The position numbers were made by a program, and so were the translations under genes. Shown here in pieces: positions 1 to 11,639 of a stretch of 64,000 nucleotides of DNA. The DNA is taken from assembly GCA_033977485.1 (NCBI GenBank), contig CM066998.1, forward strand, positions 59,796,274 to 59,860,273. The letters are read 5' to 3'. The stretch's first letter is position 1. Each line of letters begins with the position of its first letter. The DNA is from Hydrangea macrophylla. Lineage: Eukaryota; Streptophyta; Magnoliopsida; Cornales; Hydrangeaceae. The notes under the pieces were generated by a model. That model did not search any database. It worked only from the letters and a program-made list of their open reading frames with translations, and had not been told where the DNA came from.

Positions 1-1819
1 CCCTCAATAAAAAAATATCGATAGGGTTTCTTCATCACTTGCGGTGTAATACTTGAGAATTTGAGTACCTAGTGGTGTACTCCCACTATCTGATACACTC
101 CCACTAGCATCTGGCAGTGTACTCCCACTCGGCTGGAGACTAGTACCATTTTTTGACAATTATTGGAAGTGAAATCTCAATCTCCCTACCCTCGCTTAAA
201 ATTGGTATGTTTTCTTCAACATCCTCCAACTTATAGAGGTCAAGATATCTCTCAGTATTACCAATCTGAGGAAGTCATTCTCAATATCACGTGACACAAT
301 TTCTGTCATTCCTATACCCGTTTGTTCATCATACGTAACATAGCCTGTCAAGCTATTAGAATACCTTATAAATGTATGCTTTCTAGCTCTCGGGCATAGT
401 TTCTCACACTTATGCAAGGTGTAGTGAACGCAACCTCCTGAGCCCCTCGGGTGCAAGTGTTCCAAAATGAGTTTTTGCCTTTCTATAGCTTATAAGGGGG
501 TAGAAGGAACTGACTGAGAAGAGACACTCTAATATGTAGGCAGCAATCAAGTGTACATCCCTCTAAAACAACACTGGGAGGTTAACTTGCGCTATCATAG
601 TCCTAGCCATATCTAGGAATGTCCTATTCCTTCTTTCTACAACACCATATTGTTGCGGAGTTTCCGGAATAGTAAGTTGTCTGTGTTTTTCCTTTTTCCT
701 CACATAGTTCCCTGAACTGATTAGATAAGTACTCGCAATCCTCATATCGCGCGAAATTATCTACATAAAAAAAGAGAAAATAAGAGGTGCCATGACCTGC
801 CTTTACAACCGTACGCCCACTGATATCTGAGTGAACTAGCTCTAATGATAGAGTAGATCTAATAGCCTCTCTAAAAGACTTTCGCCATGCTTTGCCGACT
901 AAACAAGACTCGCACATAGGTAGGTCAACCTTAGCGAGTGGGCTTAAAAGGGCTTCTCGAGCTAATCAAGTCATCCTATCACATCTTATTTGTTTAAGTC
1001 CAGCATACCATGTCTCAGAATAAATGAATAATGAAGGAAACTAAATTTTTTTAAAATAACTCGTAAGTATTTACCCCTAGATAACCATGTCCTAGTAACA
1101 CTACCACCCAAAAACATCCATCCTATTACCACCTAATTGGAAAAATGCCTTTGATTGTGCTCTTCAACCTTGTTAGCCTTGGGTGCAAACTTGATAGCCC
1201 CACCTTGCCTCTTGGCAGGTTTCCCTTACCATTGCGTTTAGGCCCGCTAGCCTTGCGCTCACTCCCACTTATGAAAGTTATGGTAAAGTGTGTAGCAATA
1301 CGGTTCGCCTTACCTTTTGGCGCTCCATATTTAGCTCAACATGTCGAGAAATGTCAAAAAACAAAATTTAATATTTCCACTGTGGATCATGATTTGTTTC
1401 TATGGACTTGCGAATCAGGCAAAGAACTAATCATAGCCTGAAACTGCAGTTCGCCAGTAAAGATGTTCTCAGTAATCTAAAATCACGAATCATACCTAAC
1501 ATCAACCTTAGATATTCAGTCATTGTGTACTTGGAAAGTTTCCTTTACTTTCCCGAACTTCATAACTAGACACTCAATCTAGTAGTGAATGTGTCACAGA
1601 AATCAAATTCGAGCTGATCCCACATTTCATTGGCTATTGGGTAGTACTTGTACTTCCCAACAAGATCGTGGATTCATGATGCATGCTGCTTATCACAAAG
1701 CGCGTGCTACGATCCTTCTCGAGCCAAGTGTTATAGGCTTTCAAGGTTATAACGATATTAGACCGGAGGCCCATTATTCTGTTCAATGGGTTGGACCATA
1801 GAATAAGCCTAAAGTCCAT
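1..1819 (-). pseudogene. Decayed Ty1/Copia gag-pol remnant
   Basis: Reading right to left: a gag-like stretch near 1819-1634, a GAG-pre-integrase segment near 1020-900 (MCESCLVGK at 917, preceded by a frame resembling the WH.RLGH..LDRM block), integrase core text just after it (ELVHSDISG, then a YFLFF..D..RY block), a conserved integrase patch TPQQYGVVERRNRTF..MARTM near 660-565, and an integrase C-terminal stretch around 465-196 (FIRYSNSLTGYV). The order is that of Ty1/Copia polyproteins. Frames change repeatedly and stops interrupt every piece, so it is dead. The element runs off the left edge; reverse transcriptase and the 3' LTR would lie outside. Its 5' LTR is probably 7205-9085. Family assignment is strong from integrase; the gag part is weak. 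Confidence 0.85.
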
Positions 1820-2980
1820 AAGCTCTTACTCATTCTATTGGTGTGTTACTTTGCAGTGCTATATTACAAAAAAAAATAGTCCATTTTAAACTTGTTATCT
1901 TTGTAAAGATCAATGAAGTGTGGTTTGAAAAACATATGAGAACATGTGCAAGGGATTGACATTATTATTTGCACATTTCATAAAGTTTGTTTTAAAATCC
2001 AATCACAAATAAATTTTTCCCTTTTTACAATTTAAGACAAAAATTTTTTGCTATTGCTCATTAATCAAATCTTAATTTTGTAAATCAAGAAAAACCTTTT
2101 ATAATTGATTTTTCTAAACAAACATCAATTAGATGGTAAAAATACCTATCTAAGATCATCTACAATTTTTAAAGTGCAACATACAACGAATAGTGCACAT
2201 GGACCCCCATGTGGGTCCGAATTGACAACTTAGAGCTCATGCTAAGGTAATTCAAGTGTATGATGTATGAACAAAGAAAACCATCCCTTTACAAATAGGC
2301 TTTTCCAATATACAATAAATGTAAACGCTTATTCTCACATTACATTTATAGCAATAAAAAAATAGAGATGCTTTATTCATTTACATACACAGAAACAACC
2401 TTAAACATATATCGCGAGGACACAAGCTCCACAAATTGTCAATTAATTGTCCATTCATTTAATCTAGATTAATGCATTAATCACATACACCAAGCACTCA
2501 TGTGGTCTATTTAAAAAATGAATGGACTAATCCATTACTTCATTTAAGAAGAAGGATTAGAGGTCTCGGGTTATCCAAGCACAAACAACAGTAATTAAAG
2601 CATGACCAACAATACAGTGAGCCTCTATGAAATAATAAAATTTACAATAAATAAATTATTGCATAGCCCGGATAGCTCCCATAAGCCAATAAAATCAATG
2701 AAAAATCATGGATTTTTTTCACTAATTTTAACACAATTTTAGGTTTTCAAACATATTTTAAAACCAATTCATTAAGGACTTTTAAATTAACAATTAATTT
2801 AAAACCATATGAAAAAATTTAAATAACAGAAAAAACTGATTTTTTTATTATAAATAAAGAATTTCCAGAATTTTATCAAGGCCCAAATAAAATTGTTGAA
2901 TCAATTTAATAAATAAATTGATCTAGTTAAACAAAATAACTATAAGCAACTAAATTCCCAAAAATAAAAAAATTTAAGGA
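1820..2980. other. AT-rich non-coding sequence, probable Copia leader
   Basis: No ORF, RNA gene or clear repeat is visible. The stretch lies between the Copia gag remnant and the tandem array, and is probably part of that element's long 5' leader (inference from position between gag and the PBS at 7193-7203). Confidence 0.4.
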
Positions 2981-2984
2981 ATTG

Positions 2985-3830
2985 TTCTCAAAGGATTTTT
3001 AGTGGTCTAATATGGTGTTCTAAACACCCTATATTAATTTAAAAAATTAATAGTCTATTTTGGCTATCTTAAGCAATTAAAAAAAATGCCCATAAGCATA
3101 AATTCTATGCTCTAAAATGCCAAAACAAAAATGAGATAATTCATAAAAAAATTTCCAAGTCTCCAATCAGTGTACAAAAACACTATTCATTAAATTCAAG
3201 AATTAACAACTTCAATTATTATATTTTAAGCAATTAATATTGCGTACTTAACACAATATATGCTCTAAAATATATCCAAAAGAGTGAGAAAATTTACTAA
3301 AGATTTTTCTCAGGCTACCACTAGTGTGCTAAACACATTGTGTTAATTCTATGAATTAATAATTAATAAAAATATTTTAAGTAATTCAATACGTGTACAA
3401 AAACACATAATTATATGCTCTAAAATATTAACATGATATAGATAATTTACCAAAAATTATTGATGGATGCCACAAAATTTCATATGGTCTCAAAACAGTG
3501 TCCCTTATATCCTATATTAATTACAAAAATTTATAGTGTATTAAATAAATTATATGCCCAAAAGTATAAATTATATGCTCTAAATACAAAAAATACATAA
3601 TAATTTACACAAAAATTATCCTAGAGTCCCTTATAGTATACTAAACACTATATATTAATTGCAAAAATTAATATGCATTTTTGGATATTTTAAGCAATTA
3701 AAAACACATATAAAACATATTCTTTATGCTCTAAAAATACTAAAAAATAATAATAATAAAAAGCATTTATCACAAAATTATTTCTGGTACACACAGTGTA
3801 CATAACACTAAAAAAAAAATTAAATATAAA
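2985..3830. repeat. Degenerate ~155-bp tandem array, about 5-6 units
   Basis: The landmark TATGCTCTAAA recurs near 3106, 3259, 3414, 3574 and 3725, giving steps of about 152, 155, 160 and 151 bp. Each unit also carries a TTTTAAGCAATTAA-like block and a block resembling TAATTTACCAAAAATTATT, in constant order. Units are strongly diverged, so the array is old. It sits in the presumed leader of the minus-strand Copia element. Confidence 0.75.
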
Positions 3831-4224
3831 AAAATGTTTTGTTTTGTTTTATACAAAATAAAAACATGAGTTTTTGATGATACAAGGGTTATTTTGATAA
3901 TTCAAAACTATTCCAGGGGCAAATCTGTAAAATTAGAAAATTCTGAAAAACACTGTTCATCGTCTTCTTCCTTAAGGCAGCAAACCCAGTTCACGGTGCC
4001 ATGCTTGCGAGTCCGTATTTTGCTCGTTATTTATCAAAATTTTGTGTGTAATAAACCGTTTCGGGAAAAATAAGTTTTTTTTTAAACCCAAAAATTATGT
4101 TTTTCGATTTCTCCCTCTACGGTGATAATCAGCCTATAAAACTTCATGGGGGGACTCTTGGGACCATTAGGAACTACCATGTAAAATATTCGGATCCCTA
4201 TTGGAGTTTTGTATTAGACCCACT
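3831..4224. other. Leader sequence to the left of the solo LTR
   Basis: Non-coding. A 63-codon ORF at 4097-4288 runs across the edge of the inserted LTR and is therefore fortuitous. The last five bases (4220-4224, CCACT) are the target duplication of the solo LTR that follows. Confidence 0.5.
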
Positions 4225-4429
4225 TGTAGACACCCCAATTTTGACCAAGCATCAAATTAGGGGGAGTATTACCTCTAAGATCCGATGATGACAGGAGTCC
4301 GATTAATCCAAGACTTCCAAAAGTGATTCAAGCTCTTCCGAAGGCTTTTCCAATTCAAAACAAAAAAGAAAAAAAGAGAGAAAGAAGGAAACAGAGAAAA
4401 CGACACATAGTGAAGGCTACGACAGTCAC

Positions 4430-4670
4430 GAGTTGCCGTACGACACTCTGTGAAGTGCCGTACGGCTTTCAGTAAATTCCGTTAATTTCATTAAATGCCG
4501 CGAAAAAATGGATTTCTACATAAAAAACGGCAGTCTGTGTAGTTGTCCGCGGCACTCCCTGAATGCCGCATCGGCATTCTCTGAATGACATTTCGACAAT
4601 CAGTGACTGCCACACCAGCAATCACTGAGTGCCGCTTCCATCTCCAGAGAGTGCCGCATTTTTGTGACAG
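4430..4670 (+). repeat. GTGCCG-type palindromic motif cluster in Tat solo LTR
   Basis: Contains the perfect palindrome GCCGTACGGC at 4457-4466 and many spaced relatives (GCCGTACGA, AGTGCCGC, CTGCCACA, GAATGCCGC). They lie upstream of the weak TATA-like site. Comparable clusters occur in other LTRs of this window with different sequences. Confidence 0.6.
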
Positions 4671-5319
4671 TCTGTCCTAAAGTAGATCAGTTTATACCAT
4701 CAAAAGGCGGCCGAAATTAGGGTTTTGACTGCGAATTTCCCAAAATAACCCTCTAAAGATTGCCTATGTATAGAGGATGTGTGTCCCATTAATAGATACT
4801 TGGAATTTTAGAATGTTAGGATCCCAATATTGATTCTTTTCCAAAACTTTCTAAATTAAGAAGGAAGTGGAATTAGAAGAAGAAGAGCTTGATCATCATT
4901 CTTGGAAGATTTCAAAGCAACAAAAGGAGTTGAGGATAATTAGAGGTAAACTCTAAATCACTTAGTTTTAACATCCAAGTTTAATCACAATACATAGATG
5001 CTTAGAACCTTTTACACATTTTTCAAAACCTCTCCTCCCACCTCATTTCATCACACACCACATGTATTGTGATTGAACTCTCATTTCATTAGTTGGATCA
5101 AAATAGCTTTGAGATTAAAGCTTGAATAAATCTTGGAGTTTGATGTTGCTTGAACTTTGATTTCTTTTCTTTTAACTATGTCTTTTTTTTAGATTCATAA
5201 GACTTTCAATGTCTTACTTGAATCCTTGTGTTTGGAATCCCTCAATATTCTTATGAACTCATGATTCATAAGAGGATTGAGGTTGATATTAATGCATTGA
5301 GTCAATGAGTTCAAACTCT

Positions 5320-5565
5320 TACCATAGTTTAAATCCATTACCTTGGGGTTTTATGAAGACTCTTCATACTTCATCAAAACCCACATGTTTAAGTGTCCCT
5401 AGTCTCCAATGACCATCAAATGGTAGGAGAAGTAGTGTAAATCTAAGTCTATTTCCATAGTTTAGATTTATTGTCTTGGAATTTTGTGAAGTTTATTCAT
5501 ACTTCATTGAAATCTATATGAGTGTCCTTAGTCTCCAACGACCATCAAATGGTAGGAGAGAATGG
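5320..5565 (+). repeat. Two tandem copies of a ~125-bp block inside the solo LTR
   Basis: Two consecutive blocks share CCATAGTTTA, a CTTCATACTTCAT-like stretch, AGTCTCCAA and GACCATCAAATGGTAGGAGA, at about 5322-5437 and 5454-5563. A third degenerate start follows near 5580. Confidence 0.6.
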
Positions 5566-7192
5566 TTTAGTTTAAGCCCAACTCTATGGTTTAATAGTTG
5601 GGGATAACAAATAAAGTTGATCTTGACAAATGGTGCAGTGAATTCAATGACCACTTTTGATCAAGGATTTTTAGTTAAACATCGAATCGTTGGAACTGAA
5701 TGAAACCAATGGGAAAATGTCTATAACTCAAAGTTCTACCACTGTATTTTTTGTTTTAACAAGATTCTATGGTTAGAATGGTTTGGTCATGATTTTTGGG
5801 AAACAAAAATAATCTGTCTAGAGTTTCAGAACAACAACATCCTTTTGAAATGAGTAAATCAGAACCTTAATCAAATATTTTTGACCCCAAATAAATTTTT
5901 ATATGGATTTTGATGTGTTAAAAAGAACCCCTAAAAAGATTCAATTGTTTCTGATTTTTTACTATTTTAAAAAACTCACATAAGAACTCTGGACAGAGAG
6001 TTGTGCAGTCCTGAGTGGTGTCTAGTATTTGTTTAATTTACAAAGATCTAACCGTTGAAACCTTGATTTTCTTTTTGGATTAAAAACTAGACTCACAGTG
6101 GCACATTGTGTCCAAAAATCATCAAGATCGAACCATGGGAACCATCTCTTTTATTTCTTTGAAGTTCGGATCTGCTCTCAGCAATTTTCAGAATCTTGTC
6201 ATAGTTTTTACCAACTTTGTAAATAATGGTTCAAATGATCTTTCCTTAAACAAAGGCTTATACCATACTCTAATAAAGATTATTCAGGCTTGGAACCAAA
6301 GGATAAACGATCCAAATCAATGATTAGTTCATGGCCTTTATATTGTTCATATACATGCATCCATGAGCATTCATTCACGTAGATTGATACTTGAAAATAG
6401 AATTTGCCTCTCGTTAAGAATTATCACTTAGGATCCAATAATGTGCTTTATTTAAAATGTGTGTACTAATCTCTGTTTTGTAGTGCATTTGAGGTACAAT
6501 TTTCCAAACCTTCTCTAGTTTAATTTGCTTCTTTGATTTTATTGATTTTCAACTCCATGTACGACACCTTATAATTAGGTCTTGTTTTACTTGTATATAT
6601 GGATCAGAGACACTTTTCCTAGGTTTTATTTACTTATACGCACTACACACTTAATATTCGCGGCTGGATCCCGAGTAAGTTCTCTTGTCCTCTGTTGCAT
6701 ATCATCTTGCTTGCTAAGTGAATTATATGGTTTTGAATGATATTTTGTCATTGGCAATTTTACACCATTTCGACATGCTTGTGTAATGTATATTTATATC
6801 TATGTATTAGTTGAGGGCGTGCTCAGATTAATAGTTTAATTAAAAGAATGTTGAGTAGAGGCCTATCGCGAGATAGGATGAGGGAAGGTGTTTTAGTCCG
6901 TCGGTCTCCTTCCTCTCTAATTCCATAATCCACGGACCTAGTTAATCTTTGGTTTCGCAAAAGATCGGTTTGCCTTAAAAATGGTTTCTTAATATTTCTT
7001 TCAAAATTTAAGTGGCGACTCATTTTTTTGTAATTGAATTTAAAAAGGTTTTAAAGTATAGCTGTGGGTAAGAAAAATTGCGATATCCACACCACTTGAA
7101 AATAAAAATTTCAAAGTTTTTGTAAATTTTTTTGAAATCCATCAATGGTGGATTCGTTTTTGGGCACATATGGGCGAACAACAACCTAATGT

Positions 7193-7203
7193 CTCTGATA
7201 CCA
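7193..7203 (-). promoter_or_regulatory. Primer-binding site for initiator Met-tRNA
   Basis: On the minus strand this reads TGGTATCAGAG, the usual complement of the 3' end of tRNA-iMet used by many Copia and Gypsy elements. It lies one base from the end (..ATCTTCA) of the LTR at 7205-9085. This fixes that LTR as a 5' LTR in minus orientation. Confidence 0.75.
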
Positions 7204-7204
7204 A

Positions 7205-7449
7205 TGAAGATAAAATATGCACACAAGCATACTAGTCGGGTTTAGGTGTCTTACCTAGCGGAATGACCCAACGGATCGTTGTTCGGCGTTGTTACGAGCC
7301 CGATGATGAAACCCACAAAAGGCTGCCCCTTTGTGCTTCCGTGTACTCCCTTATTCTTCATATTAGTCATAGAAGACACTAGTAGAGTGGTCTCCGATGC
7401 AATCATGCGCTAAATTCCTTAGCTCCATGGTGATGGCCATAGAGAGAGA

Positions 7450-7500
<51 letters not shown>

Positions 7501-9085
7501 CTGCTAAATTGTTAGGGATTATCATATGTGTGTTTATATCATATATATACACACATATTCACCAAATCCTAGGGCTCCAAGAGCCAAAGCCCATTGGACT
7601 CGGTCTAATGATATGTGGGTGCCCGTATGGCCCATAATATTTCTTGCAATAACTAATTACTACCATATTACAAGTTCTAATCCAAAAGACGTGAAACTAT
7701 CAACATTAGCTTCAACCACTCCCAAGTCCCACGGGACCTTACCGATTTCCATTTTTACTTCTTTGAGGCATCTCCTTGATCACCTACAATGGTTATTCAA
7801 TAATTAACCACTACAATATAGAAGTTATATGCTTAGTGAATAACAACAATCATGTTCATGGATAACATACATGCTCAATTTCATCTCTTTCCATATAACT
7901 TTGGTCTCAAGTACAAACCACCCTTTCACACTTGTCTGCGACTATACAGACTAGCCGAGACCCACACCTCTCTCAATTCATACGTGTGACCTCATAGCCT
8001 TATTGGCTCTATCACAATACTCGGTGGCATGTACAAGTTCCCTTTTGACCCATATAACCAACTCAACATGCTCATATAGCCAATTCACCATACAATCATA
8101 CAACTACATCATGAATTGCTAAATTATACTAAACATGTAAAATTTAGGCTAACTAAACATGTTAAGCATCACAAAAACAAATTTAAACATGGTATCATCC
8201 AATTTCCATAATTTTTGTCACTCACCTCTTAGTTTCTGCTCCTAATTACTGGATTAGGATCCTAGCAAGTTCCAAGTATAAATCCTATACAAAATTATAG
8301 ATTATGAGCGAAACCCCCCGAAATGGGTCGCAGAAAAACTATCACAGAACTTAACCAAATTGGTATCCACGTGTTAGAATCTCCTCAAGGATTCCAAATA
8401 TGTAGTCAGAATTAAAATTGAACATCAAACGGCACGACGATTGACATTGAAACGGTCCGTCGAATTTTAGCACAATCTCGTATCTCTCCCGGTGTCTCAC
8501 GAAATGGTGAAGAAGATGTTTAAGTGGTGACTTGTGAGTCACCCTCCAAGTGTCACCCAACATGTTAGTTTACTTTTGTAATTTTATGCTTACCTCCCCA
8601 CAAGTTCTAATGTGTTTCAATTATGCCCCTACAACCGTATTAAAATTATCCCACATAAATGGGTATTTTGTCTATGTCACGTATGTGTCCCATAATAGGT
8701 CTCATATAATATTATGAAGTTGCTAATTAACCTACTAATTATGCTACGTGTCCAATTCGCACTCACAAAGGTATCCCAAACTGACCACAGAAGTGGTCCC
8801 CACTAAACAACATGATATTAAAACAATATTAAAATGTTTCACATATGCTGTAATAAATATTTAAGCATATAAAGTGATTCCACATCATTGTCCTATCACA
8901 TGGGGACCTCTCAATATCTATCCCCAAACTGGGACTACCACGTTGGCCAAAACTAGGTTCCCAAATGGACACCCTCTAAACAACTTAGTGGGTCAACCAC
9001 CTCACACATATTCTCATCATTATTAAATTATTAATAATTCATGCTAAAATGTAATTAAATATAATCCATGGGAGCGGGTGTTACA
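7205..9085 (-). mobile_element. 5' LTR of the minus-strand Copia-type element
   Basis: On the minus strand it starts TGTAACACCCGCTCCC at 9085 and ends TTATCTTCA at 7205, immediately followed by the Met-tRNA primer site. Length is about 1.88 kb. A TATA-like ATATATAT stretch lies near 7535-7550, followed on the minus strand by a CT-rich leader. Assignment to the Copia pol remnant at 1-1819 rests on orientation and position only; TGTAACACCC ends also occur in Gypsy elements. The left TSD is outside the window. Confidence 0.7.
7453..7499. repeat. (GA)n microsatellite
   Basis: About 23 perfect GA repeats within the R/U5 part of the 7205-9085 LTR. Confidence 0.95.
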
Positions 9086-10400
9086 ATCAGCGTCATGATT
9101 CTAATGTGACCGCAATTCTGATTATGCTACTGTACATGTTACATCTGGTTCTATTGTTGTTGCATCTGTTCTTTTGGACCAAAACGAAAAGAAATTAAGT
9201 GACTGATATTTCTTCTAAAAATGTGGAGTTGCAACTTAATCTTAAATCAATGAAAGATCAAATCTCTTTTCATACTCAAGATTTAGGTGCCTACATTCCA
9301 GACCCATTAAGGGCCAATGGTGATAAAGTTCTATCAGACCCTAGTCACTTTTAGAGGTTTATGCTGAGTTTAATGCAAGATGACCTGGTGGCTAAAGGTC
9401 CATTATCTTCTGATTATTCTGCTCATATTTCATGTTCAGAATCTAATTCTATCAAGATTCAGCATGTTGTTCAAGCCGCTCATTATGGAGATGATTTTGT
9501 TTGGGCTTCTTCACTTGGCCTATATGACGCTACCATTATCCAATCAACCATTAACAGTTGTCTTCTTAATTCTGGTATTAAAAATGAAGAATCTCAGTCT
9601 CAGATTCATATCCATAAAGATGTTGATGTTCTTGGTAACTCCTATATGCCATGTAATGCATGTGATGAATAAATAAAAGGTTCCCATAAAGCAAATGACA
9701 TACAAGTCCATTTGGCACTATCGGAGAGAGGCTTTTGAGAGTCTACTACCTTTATGCACTTACGACAGTGAATAGTCATGTGATGTCTCATCAGTATCCC
9801 ATGAGGCTAATAGTTGTTTAATCAGCTCGGTGCCCTCTGAGATTTGCAAGTGTGTTGAAAAGTTTCATCGGACCAATGTAATGGTACCTATTGTCAATTC
9901 AAACCTAATTAGGGAGGATATGTTTGGTCAGAGGGTCTAAGAAAAGAGTTATTTAAGATAAAGATATCATAGGCAGGTACTCACGTAAATAAAGGACCAC
10001 CTATTTGTCCAATCCAAGATGATTTTCACCAGATAAGTATGACCGATAGATGACAGTCAAATGTTAGAAATGTGGGCTCAAACGTGGGCATTGAGGCCGA
10101 AATTTTTGAAATCACGTCCGAAGCAATTGGTTTAGGTTTAAGACTATAAATACAAATGTTTGGACCTCAACAATCTCTCTCGCATAACTCAAACTCGAAC
10201 CCAGCATTCCAAAAGTATTCATAACAACATCTAGAAGTTTAGATTTTGATTCAAATATCTTGCTTTTGTATCTTTCAATGTCCAAACATATGTAATTCTG
10301 CTGTATCAATGGAACTGGAGTTTAATGCAATTTCTGAGGTATTCCTTACAAGATCTTAGCATTTATCAAAGTTGTATGCCTCAATACTATTTGAGAATCA
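9086..10400 (+). other. Unresolved repeat sequence with a small unknown ORF
   Basis: A 103-codon frame at 9361-9672 (start MLSLMQDDLVAKG, end MPCNACDE) overlaps an equally long second frame, resembles nothing I recognise and has no visible domain. Near 10143-10152 a CTATAAATAC box precedes a C/T-rich leader, suggesting an LTR promoter, but no LTR ends or TSD could be fixed. It may include upstream sequence of the DUF4283/LINE ORF1 pseudogene. Confidence 0.3.
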
Positions 10401-11531
10401 TTAGAAAGTTTAATTCTTGCTTATTATACACAATCATTTGATTCAAAGTTAATTCTATCACGATTTCAAGAATTACTATTTCACAATCACACACTGAATC
10501 CTGGTGGATTCTGGCATGCCCTAGCACATAATTAAAACTAGATGTGAATAGATAGGGACCGTAAGAAGTCAATAAGGAATAAGCTTCCTGAGGAATTAGG
10601 AAACCCGAATTTGACCTGAATTGGATTCCTATTTCCATAAATTATAATTCATATCATTAAAGAATTATAATTGCACTCCTACCCTTATCTATAAAATACA
10701 TTTCGAGCTCCATGCTATTAAATGCTTATTGTCTCCCCGCATTAAGATTATAGATATCCATTAATTAAATATAATTACTAACAATCATATTTTACTAATC
10801 TCTAAAAATTTCCTTGAGATTCTCTGCTTAACTTATCTGATATGTCGGATACAAAATCCACCTGGCACCTGCAGGGTTTGACATAATCAAAACTTATAAG
10901 CTTCTTCAAGGGGATATCATCAATCCCAAAACTGAGACGTGGATTCTATCATTAACTAATATTCACCACACAATAAATATTGTCACCCAATCCAATGAGA
11001 CATTGACCCATTTAAGGATTTCACCATTTTAGATATCAAAGTGTAAATATCAAATGTACGTGTCTATAAATTTACTTAGGATTTAGAGCATAAGCACTCA
11101 TAATAACTATGGGGTGTTAATTACCCTATAAGTCAGTATAAAGATAATTATACCAAGTCGGTCCCGTTTAATCCACAAAGTGTACTAGCAAAGTGAGTTG
11201 AAACTATACCATTTCCCATAATCAAGAACAACCTAGTACACCACTATGTTGTAGTCCTACGCACTGATGGTGTATCCAATTTCATCTAAGACTGTAAACA
11301 AAAATCTTATATTCCATAATATCTGATGGTTTGATCTTCTGTGTGTAAGCTGATCCCTACTCACCAGATCACCTACTATGTAGAATAAGAGACACACATG
11401 CATAATATTAAATAAATAATATAATGCAAACATTGCCCACACAGATTCTCATTAAAATGGAATAACTAATTTTATTAAGTGAATAATAAATTGACTATAT
11501 AAAGCATGTCTTTTAGTATATGTCCCTAACA
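10400..11531 (-). mobile_element. LTR-like block, left end unresolved
   Basis: On the minus strand it starts TGTTAGGGACATATAC at 11531, a typical LTR 5' terminus. It interrupts the DUF4283/ORF1 reading frame, which resumes at about 11533. There are no coding stretches. I could not find the matching left terminus, TSD (right side CATTG) or a primer site, so it may be a truncated LTR. Confidence 0.45.
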
Positions 11532-11532
11532 C

Positions 11533-11639
11533 ATTGATGGTCAATCTCTGATTTTGAGACCATGGAAGCCTAATCTAAAGTTGAACAAGTAGGTGGTTCA
11601 CACAATTCCCATCTAGGTCAATCTTTTTGGTATCCCATT
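11533..11639 (+). pseudogene. DUF4283/LINE ORF1 pseudogene, N-terminal part
   Basis: One frame reads IDGQSLILRPWKPNL, then a stop, VVHTIPI, a stop, VNLFGIP, and continues across the 20.8-kb insertion into LEFWNP. This is the DUF4283 signature of plant L1-type ORF1 proteins (RPWxP, then a PIWVxL..LPLEYW-like block). Two TAG stops lie at 11590-11592 and 11614-11616; the second falls where the family normally has Trp. The Tat element inserted inside this frame, and the rest is at 32435-33050. Confidence 0.8.

Larger units (their letters stand above)
4225..7091 (+). mobile_element. Solo LTR of a Tat-lineage Gypsy element
   Basis: The segment starts TGTAGACACCCC and ends ATATCCACA, the same termini as the LTRs of the 20.8-kb Tat element in this window (TGTAGACACCCC...TATCCACA). 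It is flanked by a perfect 5-bp duplication, CCACT at 4220-4224 and 7092-7096. No internal region remains, so it is a solo LTR left by LTR-LTR recombination. Near its 3' end (about 6815-7015) it aligns loosely with the U5 side of the larger element's LTR (GGTGTTTTAGTC, CTCCTTCCTCTCT, GTGGCGACTC), showing a related but distinct subfamily. A weak TATA-like site lies near 4763-4774. Confidence 0.92.

Noticed and set aside
4097..4288. 63-codon ORF near a TATA-rich region
   Set aside because: It spans the insertion point of the solo LTR at 4225.
9361..9676. Candidate host gene exon (103 codons)
   Set aside because: Overlapped by an equally long second frame, no recognisable domain, no splice context, surrounded by repeats. 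Kept only as an unknown ORF in a low-confidence region.
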